Assembly (NCBI RefSeq): GCF_001518015.1
Contig: NZ_LPUY01000085.1
Span: forward strand, 1 to 39,303
Length of the DNA: 39,303 bases
Reading direction: 5' to 3'
From: Tritonibacter horizontis
GTDB taxonomy: Bacteria > Pseudomonadota > Alphaproteobacteria > Rhodobacterales > Rhodobacteraceae
Positions within the stretch are counted from its first letter, which is position 1. Each line of letters opens with the position of its first letter. The notes beneath the pieces were generated by a model. The model saw only the letters and a program-made list of their open reading frames with translations. It was not told the origin of the DNA and ran no database searches. The position numbers and the translations under genes were made by a program. Positions 8,354 to 16,062 of this stretch are shown here, in pieces.

Positions 8354-9163
8354 TCAGATGTCGATTTCGACCCCGGGCAGGTTCAGGGCCTTCATCATGT
8401 CGCGCAATTCCTGGCGCGCCGCGATGTTGGAGATATTGAGCTGTTTGACGCCCACGTCCTTGAGGTCCAGCAAGGTCAGGCCCCGCGGAAACAGCTCGCG
8501 AAAGACGACCCGCTCGGAAAAGCCCGGTGCGACACGGAACCCGATGCGTTTTGACAGCATCTTGATCGCGCGCTCCATCTTTTCCTTGTTGACCATGCGC
8601 TGGGTGCCGACGCGGTTGCGGATCACGATCCAGTCGATCGGCGGCAATCCGGCCTGCGCGCGCAGCTGGCGCGCATTCCAGACCATTTCGGAATAGACCG
8701 AAGGTCCTTTGATCTTTTCGCCTTTGTCGTCGGTATGCGCCAGCAGGTCGAAGTCGACGAAACTGTCGTTGAGCGGGGTGATCAACGTGTCAGCGAGCGA
8801 ATGGGCCACCTGGCTGAGCCGCGTGTGGGAGCCGGGGCAGTCGATCAGGATGAAGTCGTACTCGGGTTCCAGCTCCGAGATCGCGGCGGACAGGCGCAGA
8901 TCATAGATGTTTTCGCCCGGTTGCAGGGTGTCCGGGTCGATGTCTGGCAGCTCGTAGAGCGCAACCATCGGCAAGGTCAGGTCGGCGGCGGCAATGAACG
9001 CAAGACGGTTCTCCAGATAGCGCCCCAGCGACCGTTGCCGCAGGTCGAGATCAAGCCCGGCCACCTTGTAACCCATCCGTCCCAGCGTTGTGGCCACATG
9101 CATGGAGACGGTGGATTTCCCCGCACCGCCCTTTTCGTTGCCGACGACAATGATATGCGCCAT
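8354..9163 (-). CDS. mipZ: MipZ, division-plane positioning ATPase
   Basis: ParA/MinD-type P-loop ATPase that in alphaproteobacteria forms a gradient from the ParB-bound poles and blocks FtsZ assembly away from mid-cell. The 269-residue protein begins MAHIIVVGNEKGGAGKSTVS with the deviant Walker A (KGGAGKST, 11-18). It has the LDLDLRQRSLGRY segment and the Walker B-like FILIDCPGS, and the length matches Caulobacter MipZ (about 270). The ATG at 9163 was chosen over a longer reading because the ATPase fold starts there and AAAGGGA precedes it by 7 bases. It follows rpmE on the same strand after a 339-base spacer that contains its own likely promoter with a GANTC site. Acts at the cell poles and nucleoid. 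Confidence 0.93.
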   Translation of the reverse strand: MAHIIVVGNEKGGAGKSTVSMHVATTLGRMGYKVAGLDLDLRQRSLGRYLENRLAFIAAADLTLPMVALYELPDIDPDTLQPGENIYDLRLSAAISELEPEYDFILIDCPGSHTRLSQVAHSLADTLITPLNDSFVDFDLLAHTDDKGEKIKGPSVYSEMVWNARQLRAQAGLPPIDWIVIRNRVGTQRMVNKEKMERAIKMLSKRIGFRVAPGFSERVVFRELFPRGLTLLDLKDVGVKQLNISNIAARQELRDMMKALNLPGVEIDI

Positions 9164-9218
9164 CCAAAAGTCCCTTTGAAACCGCGCCGTTCTGCGAGGC
9201 GCCTTTATCTTCGCGGTG

Positions 9219-9247
9219 ACTATAGAGATCAGGCGAATCAATGAAAA
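9219..9247 (-). promoter_or_regulatory. Candidate mipZ promoter with a GANTC site in the spacer
   Basis: On the minus strand TTTTCA (9242-9247), 17 bases, TATAGT (9219-9224). The spacer contains GAATC/GATTC (9235-9239), the recognition sequence of the cell-cycle methylase CcrM. The predicted start would give a leader of roughly 50 bases before the mipZ ATG. The -10 is strong, the -35 moderate. Confidence 0.45.
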
Positions 9248-9411
9248 GCGCATATGGCCCAGTCTTAGAGCCTGTTTTCCGACATTGCGGTTCAATAGAT
9301 CGGTGCGGGCAGGGGGTGGCCTCATGGCGCCTGGATTTCGCGCGCTTGTGACGCGGCCCGCCTCTGGCGGCGGGGATCGCATGCGGCGGTGTCCTATGGT
9401 GAGGCCGCAGT

Positions 9412-9436
9412 CCGGGGCCGGGACACCAGGCCCCGG
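9412..9436. repeat. GC hairpin in the mipZ-rpmE spacer
   Basis: CCGGGGCC and GGCCCCGG arms with a 9-base loop. It lies just beyond the rpmE terminator in the 339-base gene-free stretch 9164-9502. That stretch otherwise holds the terminator (9438-9471) and the mipZ promoter (9219-9247). No T-run follows on either side, so its role is unknown. Confidence 0.4.
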
Positions 9437-9437
9437 C

Positions 9438-9471
9438 CAGAAACAGAAACGCCGCCCCAGAGAGGGCGGCG
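9438..9471 (-). terminator. Intrinsic terminator after rpmE
   Basis: On the minus strand an 8-bp stem CGCCGCCC/GGGCGGCG with a 6-base loop (9450-9471) is followed by GTTTCTGTTTC. It lies about 30 bases past the rpmE stop and separates rplS-rpmE from mipZ. Confidence 0.75.
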
Positions 9472-9502
9472 CTCCAATTGGATAAATCCGTGGAGGATTG
9501 GC

Positions 9503-9724
9503 TTAGAAGCCAAGACCTTCGTATTTCTTTTTGAACTTGGACACGCGGCCACCGGAGTCCATGAGGCGGGACGAACCGCCGGTCCATGCGGGGTGCACGG
9601 TGGGGTCGATGTCCAGCGAAAGCTGGTCGCCTTCTTTGCCCCAGGTGGAGCGCATCTGCAGGATCGTGCCGTCGGTCATCTTCACGTTGATGAAGTGGTA
9701 GTCGGGATGGGTGTCTTTTTTCAT
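9503..9724 (-). CDS. rpmE: 50S ribosomal protein L31
   Basis: A 73-residue ribosomal protein starting [19 protein letters not shown] and ending [11 protein letters not shown]. It lacks the zinc-binding CxxC and CxxC cysteines of the C+ type, so it is the zinc-independent C- form normal for alphaproteobacteria. It binds at the subunit interface near the 5S rRNA central protuberance. It lies 11 bases downstream of rplS on the same strand and is followed by an intrinsic terminator. Length and sequence look intact. Confidence 0.96.
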   Translation of the reverse strand: MKKDTHPDYHFINVKMTDGTILQMRSTWGKEGDQLSLDIDPTVHPAWTGGSSRLMDSGGRVSKFKKKYEGLGF

Positions 9725-9735
9725 GATACCACTCC

Positions 9736-10107
9736 TTACGCTTTGGCTTTGTAGTGCGCGTCTTCTGCGATACGGGCGGATTTGCCGCGACGCGAACGCA
9801 GATAGTACAGCTTGGCGCGGCGAACACGGCCACGACGCACAACTTCGATGGATTCGATGTTGGTCGAGAACAGCGGGAACACACGTTCGACGCCTTCACC
9901 AAAGGAAATCTTGCGGACCGTGAAGGACCCGGCGATGCCGCTGCCGTTCTTGCGGCTGATGCAGACGCCCTCATAGGCCTGCACACGGGTGCGGGTGCCT
10001 TCGGTCACTTTGTAGCCGACGCGAATGGTGTCGCCAGCCTTGAAGTCGGGGATGTTTTTCCCGAGAGCGGCGACTTGCTCCGCCTCGAGTTGTGCGATCA
10101 GATCCAT
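9736..10107 (-). CDS. rplS: 50S ribosomal protein L19
   Basis: A 123-residue L19 with the typical start [12 protein letters not shown], the [15 protein letters not shown] strand region and the basic [23 protein letters not shown] block that contacts 16S/23S rRNA at the subunit bridge. The start ATG at 10107 follows AAAAAGGAGAAG. Normally trmD would be directly upstream. Here trmD lies 2 kb away beyond an MFS/MerR pair, so rplS must use its own promoter in the 294-base stretch 10108-10401. Confidence 0.97.
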   Translation of the reverse strand: MDLIAQLEAEQVAALGKNIPDFKAGDTIRVGYKVTEGTRTRVQAYEGVCISRKNGSGIAGSFTVRKISFGEGVERVFPLFSTNIESIEVVRRGRVRRAKLYYLRSRRGKSARIAEDAHYKAKA

Positions 10108-10335
10108 CTGATCTTCTCCTTTTTCTGCTCGTGGTTTTGTCCACGAAGTTCATTTGAGGCACAGCGCTCTTGGTCTTCATCGGGTTCGCATCAAGGTGGA
10201 AACCTATCTGCGCCCGCCAGAGATGCGGTCTCGTTGCTTGTCGGCGCCGTTTGGGGGTGCAGGACGACCGAAGAAGGCAGGCCAAGGCAAAACCAAACAG
10301 GTCCAGACGACTCAGACAGAGCCCCGGACGCGCGG

Positions 10336-10364
10336 TAATTAGTTGAACGTCGCCGTCTTGGCAA
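10336..10364 (-). promoter_or_regulatory. Weak candidate promoter for rplS-rpmE
   Basis: Minus strand TTGCCA (10359-10364), 17-base spacer, TAATTA (10336-10341). The -35 is good but the -10 is poor. It is the best placed candidate in the 294-base region between the MFS gene and rplS, where a promoter is needed because trmD is no longer adjacent. It would give a leader of about 220 bases. I saw no recognisable L19 autoregulatory element there. Confidence 0.25.
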
Positions 10365-10401
10365 GACCATTTGAAGGCCGTGGGGCCGTTGTCGCATGCC
10401 G

Positions 10402-11601
10402 TCAGACCCGATCGGGTACGTAGATCTCCACGAGCCGCCGCGTCAGGGCGATCAACGCGGCGACTGACAGGAGCGTCGCGATGGCGAGGAACAACCCCAG
10501 GTAGTTCAGGCTGCGGATCACTGGCAAGGTTGCCAGTGGTGACATGATTTGCCCCAGAAAGACAGAGGTTGTCATGATGCCAGCGGCGCGGCCGCGCCGG
10601 GCGGTGGGGGCTGATTTCAAGGCGATGTCATTGAAATTGGGCGAAACGGTTGCAAAGCCGAGGCCGACAAGGATCGCCCCCGCGAAGATCCCGCCAAGGC
10701 CGCTGGCCCGCGACAGGGTCAGCATGCCCATGGCCATCAGCCCAAAGCCAAGCGCAAAAAGCCCGGTGTGGCCGAAACGGGTCTTTAGTCTGCCGTAACG
10801 GGTCGCGACCAGCGCCCCGGCGAGGGTCAGGCCCCCCATCACGCTGCCGATCAGCGCGGTATTGGTAACGTCGAACGTGGCGATAAAGAAGGGCAATTGG
10901 GTTGGCATCGTGAAAAAGAAAAGTGTGGTCAGAAATTGCAAAGCTGCCATCGCCCAAAGGCCGGCGCCCAGCCCTGATTTGGATGCGTCCCCCAGTGCAG
11001 AAGGCACAGGATCGGCCGCGCGCCGGTGCGGATCGTGGAGTGCGGACCACAGATAGGGCAGCATCAGGAGCGCAACCGCGTGAATGGCAAAGACGTGGAT
11101 GGGTGAGATCAGCGCCAGAAACCCGGCCAGGGTGATCGATACAAACCCCCCGATATTGCGCGCCGAAATCTGTAACCCCAGCAGGCGGCTGCGCTTCGGG
11201 CCCTCAAAATAGTCGGCAATCAATGCGGTTTGGCTCGTGATAATCAACGCCACGGCAATGCCAAGCGCCAGGCGGCTGATCAGGATCGCCGGAAGGCTGG
11301 ACAAGACCAGCCCGGCAGAGCCCGCCACCGCGAACAGAACCACGCCCCACAACAGCATAGAGCGTTTGTCGGCGCGGTCGGCCAGCATCCCAGCGCAGCC
11401 GGCAAACAGCACCACCGCCAGCGAAGGGGCGGGCACCAGCATCCGGGTCAGCAGTGCCGCATTGGGATGAGCCGCAAAACGGGCCTCCAACCCTGGCAGG
11501 GCGGGGCTGATGGCCGCATTTGCCATGGTTGTCAGTGTTGCGGTCATCAGCAGGGCCACGGCGAAGCGGTCGGACAGCAGGGGGGATGTGGGGGCGGACA
11601 T
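10402..11601 (-). CDS. Major facilitator superfamily transporter
   Basis: A 399-residue hydrophobic protein with about 12 predicted membrane segments and the MFS motif A between segments 2 and 3 (GMLADRADKRSML). The layout resembles drug:H+ antiporter-type exporters (DHA1). The substrate cannot be read from the sequence. The ATG at 11601 follows AAGGA by 8 bases. It is divergent from a MerR regulator, and its promoter carries the 19-bp spacer and centred dyad expected for MerR-type activation, so inducible efflux is the likely function. Inner membrane. It is one of the genes that separate trmD from rplS. Confidence 0.88.
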   Translation of the reverse strand: MSAPTSPLLSDRFAVALLMTATLTTMANAAISPALPGLEARFAAHPNAALLTRMLVPAPSLAVVLFAGCAGMLADRADKRSMLLWGVVLFAVAGSAGLVLSSLPAILISRLALGIAVALIITSQTALIADYFEGPKRSRLLGLQISARNIGGFVSITLAGFLALISPIHVFAIHAVALLMLPYLWSALHDPHRRAADPVPSALGDASKSGLGAGLWAMAALQFLTTLFFFTMPTQLPFFIATFDVTNTALIGSVMGGLTLAGALVATRYGRLKTRFGHTGLFALGFGLMAMGMLTLSRASGLGGIFAGAILVGLGFATVSPNFNDIALKSAPTARRGRAAGIMTTSVFLGQIMSPLATLPVIRSLNYLGLFLAIATLLSVAALIALTRRLVEIYVPDRV

Positions 11602-11635
11602 GCGGATTTCCTTGTCATGTGAGGGATGAGCGCGC

Positions 11636-11666
11636 AGGCTACGAATTCAAGCTCACTTGAGGTCAA
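11636..11666 (-). promoter_or_regulatory. MerR-type promoter of the MFS gene
   Basis: Minus strand TTGACC (-35, 11661-11666), a 19-base spacer (11642-11660), and TAGCCT (-10, 11636-11641). The dyad TCAAG-N4-CTTGA (11647-11660) lies in the spacer. Over-long 19-20 bp spacers with a central dyad are the hallmark of promoters activated by MerR proteins, and the arms match the SoxR-type TCAAG/CTTGA box. The dyad ends one base short of the merR gene's own AGG, so binding could also repress that gene. Confidence 0.6.
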
Positions 11667-11668
11667 GA

Positions 11669-12100
11669 ATGAAATTGCTCGATATCGCTGAGGTCGCGCA
11701 GGCGGCCGGGGTTACGCCGTCAACGCTTCGGTATTACGAGGAAAAAGGCCTGATCCAACCGGTTGCGCGGCATGGGCTGCGGCGCCAATACGGGCCGCAG
11801 GTCCTGCAACAGCTGTCGCTGGTTGCGATGGGCAAGATGGCAGGATTTTCGCTGGATGAGGTCGCCGCGATGTTCGGGCCGACGGGACGGCCGGACATGC
11901 CCCGCAATGATCTTTTGCGCCGGGCGGAGAGGATGCAGGCCCAGGCCCGCCAGCTGGACGCCCTGGCACAGATGCTGCGCCATGTGGCCGAATGTCCGGC
12001 GCCGACACATCTGGACTGTGACAAGTTTCAGCAGCTGTTGCGTCTGGCCACCGCCACGCAAAAGCGTCGCCGACGCAGCGGTCAGTCGCCGTCGCGGTGA
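11669..12100 (+). CDS. MerR-family transcriptional regulator
   Basis: A 143-residue regulator starting MKLLDIAEVAQAAGVTPSTLRYYEEKGLI, the standard MerR winged-helix with the S-T-L-R-Y-Y-E motif, followed by a coiled-coil dimer helix. The C-terminal part has two cysteines in the segment ECPAPTHLDCD, possibly an effector or metal contact. The four-cysteine Fe-S cluster of SoxR is not present. The ATG at 11669 was preferred to a TTG at 11657 because AGG precedes it by 6 bases. Divergent from the MFS transporter and probably its activator. The gene ends 18 bases after the convergent trmD stop point (12082), so the two 3' ends overlap. Confidence 0.88.
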   Translation: MKLLDIAEVAQAAGVTPSTLRYYEEKGLIQPVARHGLRRQYGPQVLQQLSLVAMGKMAGFSLDEVAAMFGPTGRPDMPRNDLLRRAERMQAQARQLDALAQMLRHVAECPAPTHLDCDKFQQLLRLATATQKRRRRSGQSPSR

Positions 12101-12885
12101 CGGTTCTGGTAGGCGTCCCAAAGGTCGGGGCGTCGGGCCTTGGTGATGTCTTCGCTCATCTGGCGCCGCCATTCGGCGATCTTGCCGTGATGGCCCGACA
12201 TCAGGACGTCGGGAATGGGACGGCCCTTCCAGTCGGCGGGGCGGGTATACTGCGGGTGCTCCAGCAGGCCGGAGGAAAAGCTCTCTTCTTCGGTCGAGGC
12301 CTGATTGCCCAGCACGCCGGGGATCAGGCGCACGGTGGCGTCGATCAGGGCCTGCGCGGCCAGCTCGCCACCGGTCATGACAAAATCGCCCAAGGAGACC
12401 TCCTGGATGCCGTAATGCTCCAGCACCCGCTCATCGACGCCTTCAAAGCGGCCACAGAGCAGGGTCATGCCATCGCAGCGGGCGAAATTCTGCATCATGG
12501 TCTGATCCATCCGACGCCCGCGCGGCGAAAGATAGATCAGCGGCCAGTTGCCGCGGGTGCCCGCCATGGCCTGCTCGATCGCCTCGCCCAGCACATCGGC
12601 GCGCAGCACCATGCCCGCACCGCCTCCGGCGGGGGTATCATCGACATTCTTGTGCTTGCCGATGCCAAAGGGCCGCAGGTCGATGGTTTCCAGCTGCCAC
12701 AACCCCTGTTGCAGCGCCTTTCCGGTCAGGCTTTCCCCCAGGACGCCGGGAAAGGCGCCGGGAAAGAGCGTCAGGATCTTGGCCTTCCACACGCCTGCAA
12801 GGTCCGGTGTGTCGGTCATCAACGCGCGCGGTTTCAGGGTGGCACCAATGGAAAGGCGACCGTGGGATTTCGAAGGCTGGGTCAT
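12082..12885 (-). CDS. trmD: tRNA (guanine-N1-)-methyltransferase
   Basis: SPOUT-class methyltransferase that makes m1G37 in tRNAs reading CNN-type codons and so prevents +1 frameshifts. Family landmarks: the TLFPGAFPGVLGESLTGKAL start, GGGAGMVL, YLSPRGRRMDQ, LLCGRFEGVDERV and the knot region VSLGDFVMTGGELAAQ followed by IPGVLGN. About 267 residues from the ATG at 12885. Other starts (GTG at 12933, ATG at 12819) are possible because none has a strong ribosome-binding site; the conserved domain begins near WKAKILTLFP. The upstream rimM is separated from it by an opposite-strand gene, so trmD needs its own promoter in 12886-12970. Confidence 0.93.
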   Translation of the reverse strand: MTQPSKSHGRLSIGATLKPRALMTDTPDLAGVWKAKILTLFPGAFPGVLGESLTGKALQQGLWQLETIDLRPFGIGKHKNVDDTPAGGGAGMVLRADVLGEAIEQAMAGTRGNWPLIYLSPRGRRMDQTMMQNFARCDGMTLLCGRFEGVDERVLEHYGIQEVSLGDFVMTGGELAAQALIDATVRLIPGVLGNQASTEEESFSSGLLEHPQYTRPADWKGRPIPDVLMSGHHGKIAEWRRQMSEDITKARRPDLWDAYQNRHRDGD

Positions 12886-12970
12886 GGCGCTGTGCATGCC
12901 GCCGTTCACGCGCGTTTGCAATAGGGTTTTCACAGTTGCTATGCAGGGCTATCCAACCTGCGGAGCTGAG

Positions 12971-13984
12971 ATGACGAAACCCCCGCCTGTCCCTGTGTCC
13001 CGTCTGAACCGTGCAGATCTGGTGCGAGATCTCGGCTGGACCAACGCAGCTGTGCAATGGCGCGAGATCAAATCCGTGCAGGCGCCGGACGCAGAACGTC
13101 ACGTGTATTTGCTGGAGCAGACCGGCACCAAGCCCTTGATCGTGAAACATGAACCCGGCGTGGAGGCAGTCCGGTTTGAAGCCATGGTTGATTGCTACAC
13201 ACAACTTGCCAGCGCATTCGAGCCGGGAGGACGCTGCCAGATGGCGCCGATGGTTCTGGCGCGACCGGAACAGCGGTTGCTGGTGCTGGAGCATGTGGCC
13301 GGTCCCACGGCCCATGCACGGCTTGCGGCGGCGGATGTCGGGCTGGATCGGCGGGACGCGGTGATCCAGGCCTGTGCGGGCTGGCTGCGCCAGTTGCACG
13401 ACCGGGCGGGACAGACGGGCGCGCATTTGCCGGGCTTTACCGGCGCGGCGCTGTTGCGCCGGGTCCGAAGACGGGCGCGTGAGGTGCGTGACGGCGGCCG
13501 GGAGGTGGTGTTTCCAAAGCGATTTCTAGGACTTTGCGCGTTGCTTCACCGGGTGATCGGTGACGCCGACGGAGCCCCGTGCCGACAGGGTTTGCGCCAC
13601 GGTGATGCCCATGCGCGCAATTTCATCTTTGGTGGGGCGGCGCTCTGCGCCATTGATCCGCTGCCACGGGAAGTGGGTCCGGTGGCCTTTGACCTCACGC
13701 GTTTCATGACGCGGCTGGCCTATTCCTTTGGCGGCGATCCCGACGCGGAGGCGCCGGGTCCGGCGGGGCTGGCCGGTTTGCCCAAGGTCGACTGGCAGGC
13801 GCTGGAGGCAGGCTATGGCGCCGCCATCGAGACTGATCCCGTTGTGCGGGCGCTGTTGTGCCAGCAGCTTTTTAACGATTGGCTCGGGATGCCAGCCGCC
13901 CGCGACGCGCGTTCGCCGTCGCAGCAGCGCCGGATCACGCAGATCGCCACGATGTTCGAGGCGATCCGGGACAGTCTGGCATAG
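12971..13984 (+). CDS. Aminoglycoside/choline kinase-like phosphotransferase
   Basis: A 337-residue protein with a kinase-like fold of the APH type. Candidate ATP-contact Lys at K59 (LIVKHEP), catalytic loop L-R-H-G-D-A-H-A-R-N with HGD at 210-212 and N217, metal Asp D229 in CAIDPLPREVGPVAFDL, and D241. It has no signal peptide or membrane segment. The ATG at 12971 follows GGAG by 5 bases. It is on the plus strand between trmD and rimM, which both read the other way, so it breaks up a normally continuous operon. The substrate is unknown. The basic segment RRVRRRAREVRDGGR near 163-177 could contact a charged ligand, but no function can be assigned. Confidence 0.8.
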   Translation: MTKPPPVPVSRLNRADLVRDLGWTNAAVQWREIKSVQAPDAERHVYLLEQTGTKPLIVKHEPGVEAVRFEAMVDCYTQLASAFEPGGRCQMAPMVLARPEQRLLVLEHVAGPTAHARLAAADVGLDRRDAVIQACAGWLRQLHDRAGQTGAHLPGFTGAALLRRVRRRAREVRDGGREVVFPKRFLGLCALLHRVIGDADGAPCRQGLRHGDAHARNFIFGGAALCAIDPLPREVGPVAFDLTRFMTRLAYSFGGDPDAEAPGPAGLAGLPKVDWQALEAGYGAAIETDPVVRALLCQQLFNDWLGMPAARDARSPSQQRRITQIATMFEAIRDSLA

Positions 13985-14007
13985 GTTGGGCGCAGGCGCG
14001 GCGCGGG

Positions 14008-14511
14008 CTAGAACAGCCCCTCCGGGGGATCAGCGATGATGCGGCCCTGGTCCAGATCCACGGTTGGCACCGCTGCAAGCGTGAAGGGCAAGAGTACCGT
14101 CCCTTTCAGCGCCGGGCCTTGCAGCTCCAAGAGGTCAGCCGCCCCGTGATTCTGCACCGATTTGACCGTTCCCAGCAAGGTGCCGCCGGTGTCATAGACC
14201 TCAAGCCCCATCAGGTCGGCGTGGTAATATTCGTCATTCGGCAGGGAGGGCAAACGGTCGCGCGGCGCATAAAGCTGCACGCCTTTCAACGCGTCTGCCT
14301 CTTCCTTGGTCTCGACGCCGGCCAGGCGCGCGGCAAAGCCGTTTTTGACCGGGCGGGTCAGGGTCAGCGCGTAGCGGGTCTGACCATCTTCGCTGAGGAG
14401 CGGCGCGTAGTCCTCGATTTCTTCGGGAACGGCGCAAAAGCTCTTGAGCCGAATTTCGCCCCTGACACCGTAAGATCCGGCGATCGCGCCGACGCAGATG
14501 AGTTCGTCCAT
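14008..14511 (-). CDS. rimM: 16S rRNA processing protein RimM
   Basis: Assembly factor for the 30S head that binds S19 and helps 16S rRNA maturation. The 167-residue protein starts [24 protein letters not shown] (the conserved G-x-x-G-V-R-G-E-x-x-V-type start). An N-terminal beta-barrel and a C-terminal PRC-barrel follow ([15 protein letters not shown] and LLPF segments). The ATG at 14511 sits 1 base after the stop of the 47-residue microprotein gene, so its translation is probably coupled to it. It ends 24 bases from the convergent phosphotransferase stop. Confidence 0.94.
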   Translation of the reverse strand: MDELICVGAIAGSYGVRGEIRLKSFCAVPEEIEDYAPLLSEDGQTRYALTLTRPVKNGFAARLAGVETKEEADALKGVQLYAPRDRLPSLPNDEYYHADLMGLEVYDTGGTLLGTVKSVQNHGAADLLELQGPALKGTVLLPFTLAAVPTVDLDQGRIIADPPEGLF

Positions 14512-14512
14512 G

Positions 14513-14656
14513 TCACATCCGGCAGATCATGCCGGTCCCCGTTTCTACTCTGACCCAGTCGCCGCCCGCGAGGTGGCAGCGGTCGCGGGCGCCGCTGCGT
14601 TCATACAGGACCCCCGCGCCAAAGGCGACCAGGGTAAAGATCAGCAATCGTATCAT
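14513..14656 (-). CDS. 47-residue membrane microprotein upstream of rimM
   Basis: Small open frame ATG (14656) to TGA (14513). The product starts [20 protein letters not shown], a single N-terminal transmembrane or signal-anchor helix of about 17 residues. A short polar tail with two cysteines (RCHLAG and MICRM) and a conserved-looking AGGDW follows. The reading frame begins 12 bases after the bluB stop and ends 1 base before the rimM ATG (ATGTGACATG), the tight packing expected of a real translated gene. The ribosome-binding site is weak, so translation may depend on reinitiation from bluB. I recall similar short anchored proteins with a C-x(n)-GG-W-x(n)-C tail in related genomes, but could not check. 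Function unknown. Confidence 0.65.
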   Translation of the reverse strand: MIRLLIFTLVAFGAGVLYERSGARDRCHLAGGDWVRVETGTGMICRM

Positions 14657-14668
14657 ACGTGCCGACCG

Positions 14669-15322
14669 TCAGCGTGTTTCGATTGGAAGCGTGGCAAACC
14701 GCTGTTCCCACCCTTCCTGTTCCAGTTCCGGCGTGTCTGACAGATGTTCCGGGTGACCGATACAGAAATAGCCGATCAGCTTCCAGCTTTCGGGGACGGC
14801 CAGATCGCGCGACATCTGGTCGGGGTCGAGCACCGAAACCCAGCCCAGCCCCAGCCCTTCGGCCCGCAGGGACAGCCAGAACAGTGTGATCGCCGTGACC
14901 ACCGAATAGCGGCGCATTTCCGGCATGGTGCGGGCACCAAGCCCGTGCCCCTTGTCGGTTTGCTCGTCACAGTAAAAGGCGATTTGAACCGGCGCTTCGC
15001 GCATGCCCGACAATTTCAGCCGTGCATAGGTGGCGGCCCGGTCATCGGAGTAATCCGCCAGAGCAGCAGCATTGGCGGTTTCAAAATTCTTCAGAGCCGC
15101 CGCGCGGGCGGTCTCGCTTTCGACGCGCAGGATGCGCCAGGGTTCGCTCAGGCCCACTGAGGGGGCCAATGAAACGGCAGCGAGGCAGCGCGTCAGCACT
15201 GCCTCGTCCACCGGATCGGTGCGAAAGCGCCGGACATCCCGGCGCAGTCGCATCAACAGATCAAGCTCGGCGCGGAACGCTGCGGGGAAACACCCGGTCT
15301 GATCCTCGCCAAGCCCGGTCAC
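14669..15322 (-). CDS. bluB: 5,6-dimethylbenzimidazole synthase BluB
   Basis: Flavin-destroying oxygenase of the nitroreductase fold that turns FMNH2 into dimethylbenzimidazole, the lower ligand of cobalamin. The 217-residue protein has the BluB signatures rather than those of ordinary nitroreductases: RRDVRRFRTDPVDEAVL, LAPSVGLSEPWRI, MREAPVQIAFYCD, KGHGLGARTMPEMRRYS and LGWVSVLDPDQMSRDL. The likely start is the GTG at 15322, 4 bases after the rpsP stop; a shorter start at MRLRRD would cut into the FMN-binding N-terminus. It is inserted between rpsP and rimM and so may be co-transcribed with ribosomal genes. The other cobalamin genes in the window lie 21 kb away. Confidence 0.88.
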   Translation of the reverse strand: MTGLGEDQTGCFPAAFRAELDLLMRLRRDVRRFRTDPVDEAVLTRCLAAVSLAPSVGLSEPWRILRVESETARAAALKNFETANAAALADYSDDRAATYARLKLSGMREAPVQIAFYCDEQTDKGHGLGARTMPEMRRYSVVTAITLFWLSLRAEGLGLGWVSVLDPDQMSRDLAVPESWKLIGYFCIGHPEHLSDTPELEQEGWEQRFATLPIETR

Positions 15323-15326
15323 CGGC

Positions 15327-15695
15327 TTATTCCGCGTCTGCGGTTGCTTCGGCGGCTTCAGCTGCCTTGGCGGCCTTTTCTTCGGCGCGATCCTGGGCTT
15401 TCTTGCCCGGGGTGCCTTTGTTGGGGTTGTTGCGCGCGGGCTTTTCACGAACGCCGGCTGCTTCGAGCATACGTGCAACACGCTCGGTCGGCTGGGCGCC
15501 CTTGTCGAGCCAGGCCTGGATTTTTTCCATGTCCATTTTCACGCGCTCTTCGCTGTCTTTCGGCAGCAACGGGTTGTAGGTGCCCAGTTTCTCGATGAAA
15601 CGGCCATCGCGCGGCATGCGGCTGTCAGCAGCCACGATGCGGTAGAAGGGACGTTTCTTGGAGCCGCCGCGGGCCAAACGGATTTTCATTGCCAT
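15327..15695 (-). CDS. rpsP: 30S ribosomal protein S16
   Basis: A 122-residue S16. The conserved core [35 protein letters not shown] and W-L-D-K-G-A-Q-P-T spans residues 1-80. An alphaproteobacterial Ala/Glu/Lys-rich tail follows (about 85-122, [19 protein letters not shown]). The ATG at 15695 follows AAGGAGA. A small inverted repeat TCCTGA-TG-TCAGGA (15731-15744) lies in the 58-base gap to the chorismate mutase gene. Needed for 30S assembly. Confidence 0.97.
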   Translation of the reverse strand: MAMKIRLARGGSKKRPFYRIVAADSRMPRDGRFIEKLGTYNPLLPKDSEERVKMDMEKIQAWLDKGAQPTERVARMLEAAGVREKPARNNPNKGTPGKKAQDRAEEKAAKAAEAAEATADAE

Positions 15696-15753
15696 GGTGT
15701 CATTCTCCTTTGATGGCGTTGAACGGGGTGTCCTGATGTCAGGAATAACCCGC

Positions 15754-16062
15754 CTATTCTTGGTGTTTTCGGTGGTGGCGGATGACCTCATCAATGATGA
15801 AGTTCAAAAACGCCTTGGCGAATTCGGGGTCGAGATCGGCCTCTTTCGCCAGGTCTTCGAGACGTTCGATCTGCGCCGCTTCGCGCGTGGGATCGGACGG
15901 GGGAAGGTCGTGTGTCGCCTTTAACAGCCCGACGGCCTGGGTGTGTTTGAACCGCTCGCCCAGGGTGTAGACGAGGATTGCATCCAGACGGTCGATACTG
16001 TCGCGATGCCCTTTCAGCAGCGACGCCGCGCGGGTCACCGGATCGGCTGTGGTTTCAGTCAA
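15754..16062 (-). CDS. Chorismate mutase (AroQ-type)
   Basis: A 102-residue all-helical chorismate mutase that makes prephenate for phenylalanine and tyrosine. It has the AroQ layout of a long first helix ([19 protein letters not shown]) with the catalytic Arg and Asp, [30 protein letters not shown] in the middle, and a C-terminal helix ([17 protein letters not shown]). The likely start is the TTG at 16062: it has AAAGGA about 9 bases upstream and overlaps the stop of the upstream acetyltransferase by 8 bases. The longer frame through the acetyltransferase is a shadow. Same strand as rpsP and in line with ffh, as in related genomes. Confidence 0.88.
   Translation of the reverse strand: MTETTADPVTRAASLLKGHRDSIDRLDAILVYTLGERFKHTQAVGLLKATHDLPPSDPTREAAQIERLEDLAKEADLDPEFAKAFLNFIIDEVIRHHRKHQE

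Noticed and set aside
12548-12970. Longer plus-strand start for the phosphotransferase
   Set aside because: The extension is antisense to trmD and rich in shadow-frame residues. The ATG at 12971 has a GGAG site and begins the conserved protein.
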